DNA of 33,752 nt, from contig CAKZHP010000139.1 in NCBI GenBank assembly GCA_936924635.1, forward strand, positions 1 through 33,752, in the 5' to 3' direction. A model generated the notes under the pieces. That model did not search any database. It was not told the origin of the DNA and was given only the letters and a program-made list of their open reading frames with translations. This document shows, one piece after another, positions 8,087-16,329 of this stretch. Source of the DNA: an uncultured Propionibacteriaceae bacterium (GTDB lineage: Bacteria > Actinomycetota > Actinomycetes > Propionibacteriales > Propionibacteriaceae). The translations under genes and the position numbers were made by a program. Every line of letters begins with the position of its first letter. The first letter of the stretch is position 1.

Positions 8087-10519
8087 CTACTCGTACGCGA
8101 GTGCCGCTGCCGGCTGGATCCTGCCGGCCCGGATCGCGGGGACGATCGAGGCCACCAGTCCTGCCGCCATCGCGCCGAGCACGATCGCCGCGACGGTGCC
8201 CCACGGGACGGCGGGGACCACCTCGATGGTTCCTCCGAGCAGCGCGTACGAGCCGGCGAGGCCAAACCCGATCCCCAGCCCGACGCCGAGCAGGGCGGCC
8301 ACCGCGGCCAGGGTGAGCGCCTCCAGGGAGAACATCCACCGCAGGCGCCCTCGGGTGAGACCGAGCGCCCGCAGCAGGCCGGACTCCTGGGTGCGCTCCA
8401 GCACCGAGAGGCCCAGGGTGTTGGTGATGCCGACCAGGGCGATCAGCACGGACACGGCGAGCAGCCCGTTGATGACGCTCAGGACGATGGTCATCACCTG
8501 CTCGAACCCCTCCCGCGCCTGCGCTGCTCCGGAGATCTGCACCGGGTACTGGGCCAGGTCGCCCGACAGGGTCTCGATGCCGTCGGACGCCTTCACGCCG
8601 TCCTTCAGCCGCACCCAGGCCTCCTGGTAGCGCTCCGAGGAGACCTTGGCCAGGGTGGACAGCGTCACCGTCGGCGTCGCCGGACCCTTCGCCCTGACCA
8701 CCGCCGTCAGGACGACCTTGCCCGCCTCGCCCTCGAGCGTGACCTGGCTGCCGTCGGCGATCCCGCTCTTGGGGCTCAGCAGGATGGTGGAGTCACCCAG
8801 CCCGTCGATGCCCCGGGTGTCACGGAGCACGTCACGGATGCGCGGGCCGAGACCGACGACCTCGACGTCGCGGCCGTTCACCTTCGCGCCCGTCCGGTCG
8901 GCTCGCTCCACGGTGCTGACCACGCTGGAGCCGGCCACCTTGGCCATGACCGCGTCCGGGAGCGCGCCGCCGCTGGGGCTGACGGTGAGATCGGCCGGGA
9001 ACAGCCGGTCGAGCTCCCGGTCCTGGCTCGCCGTGGCCGTGGCCGCCCCCACGAAGGTCATCGTGATCAGCGTGACCCCGACCAGCAGCGCGCTGGCCGT
9101 GGCCGCCGCGCGGGCCGGGTTGCGGCGGCTGTTCTCGGCCGCCAGCCGACCTGGTACGCCACCGAGCCGGGCGGGGATGGCCCCCACCACGCGGGCCAGG
9201 GCCGGGATGATGACCGTGCCCAGCATCATCACGCCCACGAAAGCGGCGAACCCACCGGCGATGCCCGCAACCAGGTAGGTCCAGTCGAACCCCTTGCCCC
9301 CGGGCTTCACCGCCCCGTACAGCAAGCCGGCCGTGCCCGCCACGGCCAGCACCGCACCGACGATCAGGGTGGCGATGCCCGCACGGGTGGCCGTGACCGG
9401 TGCCAGCTGCGGCCTCAGCGCGGCGAGCGGGGCCACCCGGGTGGCGCGCCGGGCCGGGAGCAGCGCGGCCAGCACCGTCATCCCCAACGCGATCCCCCAC
9501 GGCAGCAGCACCGCCACGGGGGACACCGCGAAGCGCGACAGCTCGAAGTCCGTGCCCCGGCTCAGCAGCACCAGCGCGTACGCGATCCCGATGCCGATCA
9601 GCACGCCGACGCCTCCGGCGACCAGCCCCAGCAGGGCGGCCTCGCCGAGCACCGTACGGAACACCTGGGCGCGGGTGGCCCCGACGCAGCGCAGCAGCGC
9701 GAGCTGACGGGTGCGCTGGGCGACCAGGATCGAGAAGGTGTTGGCGATCACGAGGGCGGCGACCACCAGGGCCACCACTGCGAACGCCAGGAAGAACGCG
9801 GTGATGGCGGTCATGAAGTTCGCCAGGTCCTTGCGCTGCGCCTCCACGTACTCGTCGACCGTCTCGACGACCTGCCCACCGGCCTTGACCGCCGGCAGCG
9901 CCTTCACGTCGGCCTTGATGTCGGCGGGGGGCCGCGTGCCGTACACGAAGGCCTGGTAGAAGCCGTCGGCGCCGGAGAGACGCAGCACGTCGTCCTCGCG
10001 ACCGAACGCCGTGGGATCGGCGGGGTTGTACGCGTTCTTGTCGGGGGCCACCACGCCCGTGACGGTGAGGGTCGTCGGCTCGCTGACCTGGGTGAGCTCG
10101 ACCTTGGAGCCCACCGCCAGCCCGCGCGCCGAGGCCAGGCGTTCGTTGACGACGATCTCGTCCTTCGCCGAGGGCAGGCGGCCGTCCACGACGCGTACGG
10201 TCTCCGCGCGCGGCAGGACGACCACGTAGAGCATCTGCTCGCCCTTCGACGTCTTCGTGTACACGACGGCGCCCGTGTCGGGCTGCACCGCCGTCACCCC
10301 GGGCACCCCTCGCATGGCGGTGAGGGCCGCAGGCGGGATCGGCTGCCCGTTCTGCTCGCTCACGCGCACCACCACGGCCGCGCCGGCGGCGGCCCCCTCG
10401 ACGCTGGAGCCCAGGCTCTTCTCGAAGGTGGACGACACGGTGAGGGTGAAGGTGGCGAAGGTGACGCCGAAGACGATGGCGATGAGGGAGGCGATGAGTC
10501 GCCGGGGCTCGCGGATCAT
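8087..10519 (-). CDS. ABC transporter permease with two FtsX domains
   Basis: The 810-residue inner-membrane protein is the permease partner of the ATPase immediately upstream. One N-terminal transmembrane segment (~8-30) leads into a large extracytoplasmic domain (~35-230). A three-helix FtsX core (~235-370) follows, with another helix near 410-435. A second half has the same layout: a segment near 465-490, an external domain, and a C-terminal FtsX core (~680-805) ending in the common pattern of three helices. This duplicated-FtsX form is typical of actinobacterial MacB/LolCDE-like systems, which move lipids, lipoproteins or peptides across the envelope or do mechanical work rather than classic import. 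It starts 4 bp after the ATPase stop, so the two are co-translated. The substrate is unknown. Confidence 0.9.
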   Translation of the reverse strand: MIREPRRLIASLIAIVFGVTFATFTLTVSSTFEKSLGSSVEGAAAGAAVVVRVSEQNGQPIPPAALTAMRGVPGVTAVQPDTGAVVYTKTSKGEQMLYVVVLPRAETVRVVDGRLPSAKDEIVVNERLASARGLAVGSKVELTQVSEPTTLTVTGVVAPDKNAYNPADPTAFGREDDVLRLSGADGFYQAFVYGTRPPADIKADVKALPAVKAGGQVVETVDEYVEAQRKDLANFMTAITAFFLAFAVVALVVAALVIANTFSILVAQRTRQLALLRCVGATRAQVFRTVLGEAALLGLVAGGVGVLIGIGIAYALVLLSRGTDFELSRFAVSPVAVLLPWGIALGMTVLAALLPARRATRVAPLAALRPQLAPVTATRAGIATLIVGAVLAVAGTAGLLYGAVKPGGKGFDWTYLVAGIAGGFAAFVGVMMLGTVIIPALARVVGAIPARLGGVPGRLAAENSRRNPARAAATASALLVGVTLITMTFVGAATATASQDRELDRLFPADLTVSPSGGALPDAVMAKVAGSSVVSTVERADRTGAKVNGRDVEVVGLGPRIRDVLRDTRGIDGLGDSTILLSPKSGIADGSQVTLEGEAGKVVLTAVVRAKGPATPTVTLSTLAKVSSERYQEAWVRLKDGVKASDGIETLSGDLAQYPVQISGAAQAREGFEQVMTIVLSVINGLLAVSVLIALVGITNTLGLSVLERTQESGLLRALGLTRGRLRWMFSLEALTLAAVAALLGVGLGIGFGLAGSYALLGGTIEVVPAVPWGTVAAIVLGAMAAGLVASIVPAIRAGRIQPAAALAYE

Positions 10520-10523
10520 CGGC

Positions 10524-11249
10524 TCAGACCCGCTCGTCGGAGACGATCCGGCCGTCGGCCAGGCGGATGGTGCGATCGGCGTACGAGGCCGCCTCGGCGT
10601 CGTGCGTCACCATGACCACCGTCTGCCCGAGCTCGACGACGCTGTGCCGCAGGAACGTCAGCAGGTCCCTGCCCGAGGCGGAGTCCAGGGCCCCGGTCGG
10701 CTCGTCGGCGAAGATCACGTCGGGCCGGGTGACCATGGCCCGCGCGACGGCGACCCGCTGCTGCTGGCCGCCGGAGAGCTCGGAGGGGCGATGGCTGAGC
10801 CGCTCCCCCAGACCCAGCACCCGCACCACCTCGTCGAACCAGCCCTGGTCGGGCTGGCGCTTGGCCAGCTTGAGCGGGAGCAGGATGTTGTCCTTGGCGC
10901 TCAGAGTCGGCAGCAGGTTGAAGGCCTGGAACACGAACCCGACGTGGTCGCGCCGCAGCAGCGTGAGCTCCTTGTCGCCCATGCGCGTGATCTCGGTCTC
11001 GCCGATCCACACCTGGCCCGAGGTGGGGGTGTCCAGCCCCGCGGCGCAGTGCATGAGCGTGGACTTGCCGGAGCCCGACTGGCCCATGATGGCGGTGAAC
11101 TCCCCCGCGTACAGCTCGACGCTCACGCGGTCGAGAGCGTGCACGGTCGCCTCACCCCGTCCGTACGTCTTCGTGAGGAGATGCGTGCGGACGGCGGCTG
11201 GCCCCTCGGGCTGGATCTCGTCGAGGGCGTGCCGGGCAATGGCGGTCAT
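10524..11249 (-). CDS. ABC transporter ATP-binding protein (MacB/LolD family)
   Basis: The 241-residue ATPase powers the downstream FtsX-type permease. It shows Walker A GQSGSGKST (~52-60), Q-loop FVFQAFNLLP, signature LSGGQQQR, Walker B VIFADEPTGALD and H-loop VTHD. TGALD and FNLLP are characteristic of the MacB/LolD/FtsE branch. I chose the ATG at 11249 (MTAIARHALDE) because GGAG precedes it closely and it removes an unconserved 47-residue extension. The order ATPase then permease with a 4-bp gap indicates one operon, transcribed leftward from the ~180-bp region shared with the divergent lipoprotein gene. Confidence 0.94.
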   Translation of the reverse strand: MTAIARHALDEIQPEGPAAVRTHLLTKTYGRGEATVHALDRVSVELYAGEFTAIMGQSGSGKSTLMHCAAGLDTPTSGQVWIGETEITRMGDKELTLLRRDHVGFVFQAFNLLPTLSAKDNILLPLKLAKRQPDQGWFDEVVRVLGLGERLSHRPSELSGGQQQRVAVARAMVTRPDVIFADEPTGALDSASGRDLLTFLRHSVVELGQTVVMVTHDAEAASYADRTIRLADGRIVSDERV

Positions 11250-11429
11250 GGGGGCTCCGTCTTCGTCTGGTGGCGGCTTCTCGGGGAGCCTATGCGGCGG
11301 CTGTGCGGCAGGGACCGAGGGGCTCGCCTGACCCTCCACCCACTCCGGGCCCCACCAGGGGCGGGACAACCCTGAGCGCAGCCAGGCCAACGCTCGGCCC
11401 TGAGCACTCCGGCGTGGCAGGATGCGCGC

Positions 11430-12131
11430 ATGCGGACCCTCTCCCTGGCGGCGGCTGTGACCGCGGCACTGGTCATGGCTGGCTGCGGCACCTCCCCCGC
11501 CGCTGCACCCGGCGCACCCTCCCCGAGCGCCACTAGCGCCACCAGCGCCACGACGAGTGCCGCCGCCACCCCGAGCGAGACCTCGTCCGCCTCGGCGTCG
11601 CCCTCGGGCACCGTGTCGAGCAGTGCGTCGACCAGCACCTCGGCCGGTGCCTCGGCCAGCGCCTCGAGCAGCGCGTCGGTCACGTCGCCCCGTCCCTCGG
11701 CCTCCTCAGCCACGACCGAGCCGGGTCAGGCAGCGGCCAACGGCACGATCATCACCTTCCCGCCCCCAGGCATCGCGTTGCGTACGGAGGCGGACATCAA
11801 CAGCCTCGTCGGCGCGAGCCCCGACCTCAAGAAGTTCCTCGTCAACGAGCTCGGCCGGGCCCGCACCAGGGACTCGGGCGGCTGCGCCTCCTTCCTGAGC
11901 ATGGACGGCCTGCGGGTGCCGGACCTGGCCAGCGGCGGCGTGGGCGGCTGCGGCGGCGGTGCCGCCACCTTGTGGGCCCAGGTCAACGGCACCTGGAAGG
12001 TTGTGGTCGAGGGTCAGGACGCACCGCAGTGCAGCGTCATCCGCAACGCCGGGCTGCGCACCACGATCCCGGCAGGCTTCTACGGCTCCCAGTGCGTGGA
12101 CGCCGGCCAGCTCGGCACGTACAAGCCGTGA
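11430..12131 (+). CDS. Ser/Ala/Thr-rich lipoprotein, unknown function
   Basis: The 233-residue protein has a lipoprotein signal peptide ending in lipobox MAGC (Cys 19), then an extreme Ser/Ala/Thr linker (~22-105), then a ~125-residue folded domain with several Cys (GGCASF, GGCGGG, APQCSV, GSQCVD) that may form disulfides. No family is recognised. CAGGAT lies 6 bases before the ATG, which could be either an SD-like AGGA or a -10 element for a leaderless mRNA. Its TGA overlaps the GTG of the dehydrogenase gene, so it heads a three-gene coupled operon. Confidence 0.85.
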   Translation: MRTLSLAAAVTAALVMAGCGTSPAAAPGAPSPSATSATSATTSAAATPSETSSASASPSGTVSSSASTSTSAGASASASSSASVTSPRPSASSATTEPGQAAANGTIITFPPPGIALRTEADINSLVGASPDLKKFLVNELGRARTRDSGGCASFLSMDGLRVPDLASGGVGGCGGGAATLWAQVNGTWKVVVEGQDAPQCSVIRNAGLRTTIPAGFYGSQCVDAGQLGTYKP

Positions 12132-13018
12132 CCGAAGTGCCGTCCCCCACCACGGGCTTCATCGGCCTGGGGGTGATGGGCGCCCCGATGGCGACCCACA
12201 TCCTCGGCGCCCGGCAGGGCCTGCTCGTCAGCAGCCGCCGTCGCGCCTCGGCGGCGGAGCTGGAGGAGCGAGGGGCGACCTGGGTGGATCGGCCCCGGGA
12301 GATGGCTGCGCAGGCGAGCGACATCGTGGTGATGGTGCCTACGATCGACGACGTCACCGCCCTGCTGGAGGGCGAGGACGGCCTCCTCGCCGGCCTCACC
12401 GGGCCGCTGCGCCTGATCATCTGCTCCACCACGTCGTCGGAGCAGATGCGGACGCTGCAGGCCGACCTCGACACGCGTACGGGCGGGCAGGTCCAGGTGG
12501 TCGATGCCCCCGTCTCCGGCGGCGAGGAGGGCGCCAAGGCCGGGACCCTCTCGGTGATGGTCGGTGGGGAGCCAGAGGCGGCCGCGCGGGCCGTCGAGAT
12601 CCTGAGCGCCTGCGGCCGGGCCGAGCACCTCGGGCCGCTCGGGGCGGGGCAGGTCGCCAAGGCCTGCAACCAGCTGATCGTCGCGGCCGCCGTGACCGCC
12701 TGCGCGGAGTCCGCGGTGATCGCCGAGCGTGCCGGCCTCGACGTCGCCGCGATGTTCGACCTGCTCGGCGGTGGGTACGCGGGCTCGCGCGTGATGCAGG
12801 TCAAGGCGGCCCGGTTCGCCACCCACGACCACTCCCCGTCTGGCCCCGCGAAGTTCATGATCAAGGACCTCCGCTCGGTCGCCGAGGAGGCGGAGCGCGC
12901 CGGCGTCGCCACGGTGCTCACCGAGCCGCTGCGCGAGGTGTTCACACGTCTCACCGACCAGGGCATGGGCGATGCGGACACCGCGGTCGTCCAGCGGTAC
13001 ATCGAGGAGCAGTCATGA
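12128..13018 (+). CDS. NAD(P)-dependent beta-hydroxyacid dehydrogenase (3-hydroxyisobutyrate dehydrogenase family)
   Basis: The 296-residue enzyme oxidises a beta-hydroxyacid with NAD(P), or runs the reverse reduction. The Rossmann motif GFIGLGVMGAPMA (~10-22) is followed by the substrate-binding signature DAPVSGGEEGAKAG and the catalytic-Lys segment GAGQVAKACNQ. All are diagnostic of the 3-HIBADH/tartronate semialdehyde reductase family, and the length is exactly typical. The GTG start at 12128 overlaps the preceding TGA, and the stop overlaps the next ATG (ATGA), so it is translationally coupled on both sides. The exact substrate cannot be told. Coupling to a PIG-L deacetylase suggests a small-molecule pathway rather than valine degradation, but that is inference. 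Confidence 0.92.
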   Translation: MTEVPSPTTGFIGLGVMGAPMATHILGARQGLLVSSRRRASAAELEERGATWVDRPREMAAQASDIVVMVPTIDDVTALLEGEDGLLAGLTGPLRLIICSTTSSEQMRTLQADLDTRTGGQVQVVDAPVSGGEEGAKAGTLSVMVGGEPEAAARAVEILSACGRAEHLGPLGAGQVAKACNQLIVAAAVTACAESAVIAERAGLDVAAMFDLLGGGYAGSRVMQVKAARFATHDHSPSGPAKFMIKDLRSVAEEAERAGVATVLTEPLREVFTRLTDQGMGDADTAVVQRYIEEQS

Positions 13019-13740
13019 GCGACCTGGAAGCCCTCGACGACAGCGGTTTCGAGCGTGTGCTGGTCGTCGTCGCCCATCCCGACGACGCCGAGTACGGCCT
13101 GTCGGCGGCGGTGGCCCGCTGGACGGCGGCGGGCGCCGCGGTGACCTACCTGCTGATCTCGGCGGGCGAGGCGGGCATGCAGCTGCCGCCGGCCGAGGTG
13201 GCACCGCTGCGCGCCGAGGAGCAGCGCCGCGCCTGCGAGACCGTCGGCGTGAGCGACCTGCGCATCCTCGACTTCCCCGACGGCACCATCGAGCACGGGC
13301 TGCCGCTGCGGCAGGCGATCGCGCGGGCGATCCGCGACGTACGGCCCGGCGTCGTGGTCACCCCGACGCCGGAGCTGGAGCCCGGCTGGGGCATCAACCA
13401 CGCCGATCACCGGGCCGTCGGTCTTGCCACGTACGACGCCGTACGCGACGCCGACAACACCTGGGTGTTCCCCGAGCTGGCGCGCACCGAGGACCTGCCC
13501 AAGTGGGGCGCCACCTGGCTGCTCGTCAGCGGCCACACGCAGCCGACGCACTACGCCGACGTCACCGGCGAGCCGCTCCAGAAGGGCATCGACTCCCTGG
13601 CGTGCCACGAGGCGTACCTGGCCGAGCTGCCCGGCCACCCGAGGCCCGAGGAGTTCCTGCCCCAGATGACCTCCGGGCTCGGCGAGCAGGTCGGCGTCGG
13701 CAACGCGGTGGGCTTCCGGGCGTACCGGCTCAAGGACTGA
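13015..13740 (+). CDS. PIG-L / LmbE family zinc deacetylase
   Basis: The 241-residue protein is of the LmbE/MshB family, zinc hydrolases that remove acetyl groups from N-acetylglucosaminyl substrates. In actinobacteria these include mycothiol biosynthesis and conjugate amidases. The metal motif AHPDDAEYG (~20-28) and NHADHR (~129-134) supply the His/Asp/His ligands. It starts with ATGA overlapping the dehydrogenase stop and is the last gene of the operon. It is shorter than typical MshB/Mca (~290), so I would not call it either. The substrate is unknown. Confidence 0.9.
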   Translation: MSDLEALDDSGFERVLVVVAHPDDAEYGLSAAVARWTAAGAAVTYLLISAGEAGMQLPPAEVAPLRAEEQRRACETVGVSDLRILDFPDGTIEHGLPLRQAIARAIRDVRPGVVVTPTPELEPGWGINHADHRAVGLATYDAVRDADNTWVFPELARTEDLPKWGATWLLVSGHTQPTHYADVTGEPLQKGIDSLACHEAYLAELPGHPRPEEFLPQMTSGLGEQVGVGNAVGFRAYRLKD

Positions 13741-13753
13741 CCGGGCTCACGAC

Positions 13754-15166
13754 CTAGGCGTTGGTCTGGTTCTCCACGGGCTTGGCGTCGTCGGACGAGG
13801 GGCCCGCCTCGACCAGCGGCACGGACTCGCCGCGGATCAGGCTCGCCGAGGTGCCCGAGCCCAGCCGCTCCATGGCCAGCCGGCCCACCAGCTGCTGGTG
13901 GGTGGTGACGCGCTCCGACCGCCCCGTGGAGACGAAGCTGATGGCCCACCGCAGCAGCGTGGAGACCCGCTGCTTGAAGCCGGCGATGTAGAACAGGTGC
14001 AGGCCCAGCCAGGCCAGCCACGCGATGAAGCCGGTGAGCTCGATCCTGCCGATCTTGGCCACGGCATGGAACCGGGCGATCGTGGCCATGGAGCCCTTGT
14101 CGAAGTACGCGAACGGCTTGCCATCATCGGGGGCGGGCTCGCCCTTCGCGGCGGCGGCGATGTGCTCGGCGGCGTAGCGGGAGGACTGGATCGCGCCCTG
14201 GGCGACACCCGGCACGTTCTCGTACGCCATCATGTCGCCGACCACGAAGACCTCGGGGTGGCCGTTCAGCGTGAGGTCGGGGTTGACCTTGACCCGGCCG
14301 GAGCGGTCGACCTCGGTGCCGCTCTTCTCGCCCAGCATGCGACCGAGCGGGCTGGCCTGCACGCCGGCGGCCCACACCTTCGTCACGGCCTGGATGCGCT
14401 GGGTGCGGCCGTCCTTCCAGGTCAGGTCGAGCCCGCCCAGGTCCACCCCGGTCACCATGGCGCCCAGGATCACCTCGACGCCCAGGCGCTCCAGCGTGCG
14501 CTGGGTGCGCCGGCCGAGCGACGGACCGAACGGCGGCAGCACCTGGTCGGCACCATCCACCAGCACCACCCGGGCCTGCGTGGGGTCGATGGTGCGGAAG
14601 TCGTTGCGCAGCGTGGTGCCCGCGAGCTCCTGGATCTGCCCGGCCATCTCGACGCCGGTGGGCCCGGCGCCGACCACGACGAAGGTGAGCAGGGCGTCGC
14701 GGACGGCCGGGTCCTTCTCGATCTCGGCCCGCTCGAACGCGCCGAAGATGCGGGAGCGGAGCTCCAGGGCGTCGTCGACGCTCTTCATGCCCGGGGCGAA
14801 GGTGGCGAACTCGTCGTGCCCGAAGTACGACTGCCCCGCCCCGGCCGCGACGATGAGGTAGTCGTAGGGCGACTTCTCCCGGGTGTCGGTGTAGCGCCAG
14901 TGCACGATCTTCGCGTCGAGGTCGATGTCTTCGACCAGACCCTGCACGACCCGTACGTTCTTCTGGTCGCTGAGGATCTCGCGCGTCGAGGGGGCGATGT
15001 CGCCCGCCGACAGGATGCCGGTGGCCACCTGGTAGAGCAGCGGCTGGAACAGGTGGCTCGTGGTGCGGTCGATGAGCGTGATCTCGAGATCCCGCTCCTT
15101 GCGGAGCGCCTTGGCCGCGAACAGGCCGCCGAACCCGGACCCGATGATGACCACGCGTGCGCTCAT
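13754..15166 (-). CDS. ndh: Type II NADH dehydrogenase
   Basis: The 470-residue non-proton-pumping NADH:quinone oxidoreductase is a peripheral membrane flavoprotein feeding electrons from NADH to the quinone pool. The FAD-binding motif GSGFGGLFAAKAL lies at ~9-21, HLFQPLLYQVATGIL is the quinone-site signature (~43-57), and the NADH-binding motif FVVVGAGPTGVEMAGQ lies at ~165-180. VFVVGDMM near 310 is the second FAD contact. A C-terminal hydrophobic helix pair, GFIAWLAWLGLHLFYIAGF (~385-403), is the usual membrane anchor. The ATG at 15166 is used; only a weak GGTGG precedes it. It is divergent from the HTH/VWA operon and ends 13 bp from the convergent PIG-L gene. Confidence 0.95.
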   Translation of the reverse strand: MSARVVIIGSGFGGLFAAKALRKERDLEITLIDRTTSHLFQPLLYQVATGILSAGDIAPSTREILSDQKNVRVVQGLVEDIDLDAKIVHWRYTDTREKSPYDYLIVAAGAGQSYFGHDEFATFAPGMKSVDDALELRSRIFGAFERAEIEKDPAVRDALLTFVVVGAGPTGVEMAGQIQELAGTTLRNDFRTIDPTQARVVLVDGADQVLPPFGPSLGRRTQRTLERLGVEVILGAMVTGVDLGGLDLTWKDGRTQRIQAVTKVWAAGVQASPLGRMLGEKSGTEVDRSGRVKVNPDLTLNGHPEVFVVGDMMAYENVPGVAQGAIQSSRYAAEHIAAAAKGEPAPDDGKPFAYFDKGSMATIARFHAVAKIGRIELTGFIAWLAWLGLHLFYIAGFKQRVSTLLRWAISFVSTGRSERVTTHQQLVGRLAMERLGSGTSASLIRGESVPLVEAGPSSDDAKPVENQTNA

Positions 15167-15250
15167 GCCACCAGTGCATCACACCGCCTCGCCGGCGTCA
15201 CGTCGTCTCCCCTCGGGGGGTTGTGCGGGCAACGGATGCACATGAGTAAC

Positions 15251-15280
15251 TTGCGCACGTGTGCAGTTCCTGCACATACT
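15251..15280 (+). promoter_or_regulatory. Promoter with overlapping 17-bp operator-like palindrome
   Basis: TTGCGC (15251-15256), an 18-bp spacer and CATACT (15275-15280) form a sigma-70-like promoter whose start point would fall on or next to the GTG at 15288. Within it TGTGCAG and CTGCACA (15260-15266 and 15270-15276) form an exact inverted repeat around TTC. A repressor bound there would block RNA polymerase. The small HTH protein encoded directly downstream is the obvious candidate, by inference. Confidence 0.5.
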
Positions 15281-15287
15281 GGGTCTC

Positions 15288-15644
15288 GTGAGTGACGACC
15301 TGCGACAGTCCGTGCAGCGTGCCCGAGAGGCCCTCGACCTCGTCGATCCCGACCAGGCCGCGGAAGCGATCGGTCACCTGCGCTCGGCCGGCGAGCACCT
15401 CTCGGCAGCCCTCAACGAGGCGTTGTCCGAGGCAGCGCTGGAAGGGCGGTCGGTGCGGCAGCTGGCGAACGACGCCGGGATGGCGCCGAACTCGATCCCG
15501 CCCCGGCTGGGAGCGAGCAGCGCGCTGGCGCCGTACGCGGAAGGCGGTCGCGTCACGAGGGAGGGGCTGGCGCGGGCGCGGTACGACCGCCGCACGCCCC
15601 TGAGGTTCACGCCACGCCGATCCACGCACCAGGAGGACGCATGA
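15288..15644 (+). CDS. Small putative helix-turn-helix protein
   Basis: The 118-residue protein starts VSDDLRQSVQRAREAL. The first ~55 residues are predicted helical; residues ~60-85 (GRSVRQLANDAGMAPNSIPPRLG) have the spacing of a helix-turn-helix (S..QLA...G...NSI). The tail is basic. I prefer the GTG at 15288, which matches the predicted transcription start and so would be leaderless. A GTG at 15261 is in frame but lies inside the promoter and lacks a ribosome site. It overlaps the VWA gene by ATGA. The palindrome over its own promoter suggests autoregulation. The family is not certain. Confidence 0.75.
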   Translation: MSDDLRQSVQRAREALDLVDPDQAAEAIGHLRSAGEHLSAALNEALSEAALEGRSVRQLANDAGMAPNSIPPRLGASSALAPYAEGGRVTREGLARARYDRRTPLRFTPRRSTHQEDA

Positions 15645-16288
15645 CCGACGACACGCTCACCCACATCGAGTTCCTGCTCGACAGGTCCGGCTCGATGCAG
15701 TCCATCAAGACCGACGTCGAGGGCGGCTACGACGCGTTCATCTCCGAGCAGCGCAAGACGCCGGGCGATTGCACGGTGTCGCTGTCGCAGTTCGACGACC
15801 GGTTCGACGTGGTCTACACCGACGTCCGGCTCGAGGACGTGCCGCCCCTGGCGCTGCAGCCGCGCGGCAGCACCGCGATGCTCGACGCGATCGGGCGCTC
15901 CGTGACCGACCTCGGTGCCCGGCTGGCCACACTGCCCGAGGAGCGCCGGCCCGGCACGGTGCTGGTGGCGATCATGACCGACGGCATGGAGAACGCGTCG
16001 CGGGAGTGGACGTACGAGGCCGTGCACGCGCTGATCTCGCAGCAGGAGCAGACGTACGGGTGGACGTTCCTCTACATGGGGGCCGACCAGGACGCGATCG
16101 AGGTGGGCGCCCGCATGGGCATCGCCAAGGAGCGGTCGCTCACGTACGGACGGGGCAGGTCACGCGAGGCGTACGCGGCTGCCTCCGACAGCGTGTCGGC
16201 CTACCGGTCGATGCCGGCCGCGGCGCCTGCCCAGGCGCGACGCGACGCGGCCGCGTTCACCGACAAGCAGCGCCGCGACGCCCAGTGA
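15641..16288 (+). CDS. VWA-domain protein
   Basis: The 215-residue protein is an almost complete von Willebrand factor A domain. The metal-ion site is visible as DRSGSM (~14-19), the Thr in PRGSTAMLDAIG (~75) and MTDGMENAS (~112-120). No signal peptide or transmembrane helix is present, so it is probably cytoplasmic and binds a protein partner through a Mg2+-dependent surface. The C-terminal ~40 residues are Ala/Arg-rich. Translation is coupled to the HTH gene through an ATGA overlap. The partner is not evident; no MoxR ATPase is nearby. Confidence 0.88.
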   Translation: MTDDTLTHIEFLLDRSGSMQSIKTDVEGGYDAFISEQRKTPGDCTVSLSQFDDRFDVVYTDVRLEDVPPLALQPRGSTAMLDAIGRSVTDLGARLATLPEERRPGTVLVAIMTDGMENASREWTYEAVHALISQQEQTYGWTFLYMGADQDAIEVGARMGIAKERSLTYGRGRSREAYAAASDSVSAYRSMPAAAPAQARRDAAAFTDKQRRDAQ

Positions 16289-16329
16289 GTCGGGGGGCGA
16301 GCCGGACGCGGTGACGTCGGACGCCGTCG

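Noticed and set aside
3791..10615. Very long antisense ORFs of 800-1000 codons opposite the M15, M3 and FtsX genes
   Set aside because: High-GC shadow frames with Arg/Pro/Ala/Gly-rich products and no motif; the opposing frames carry clear catalytic motifs.
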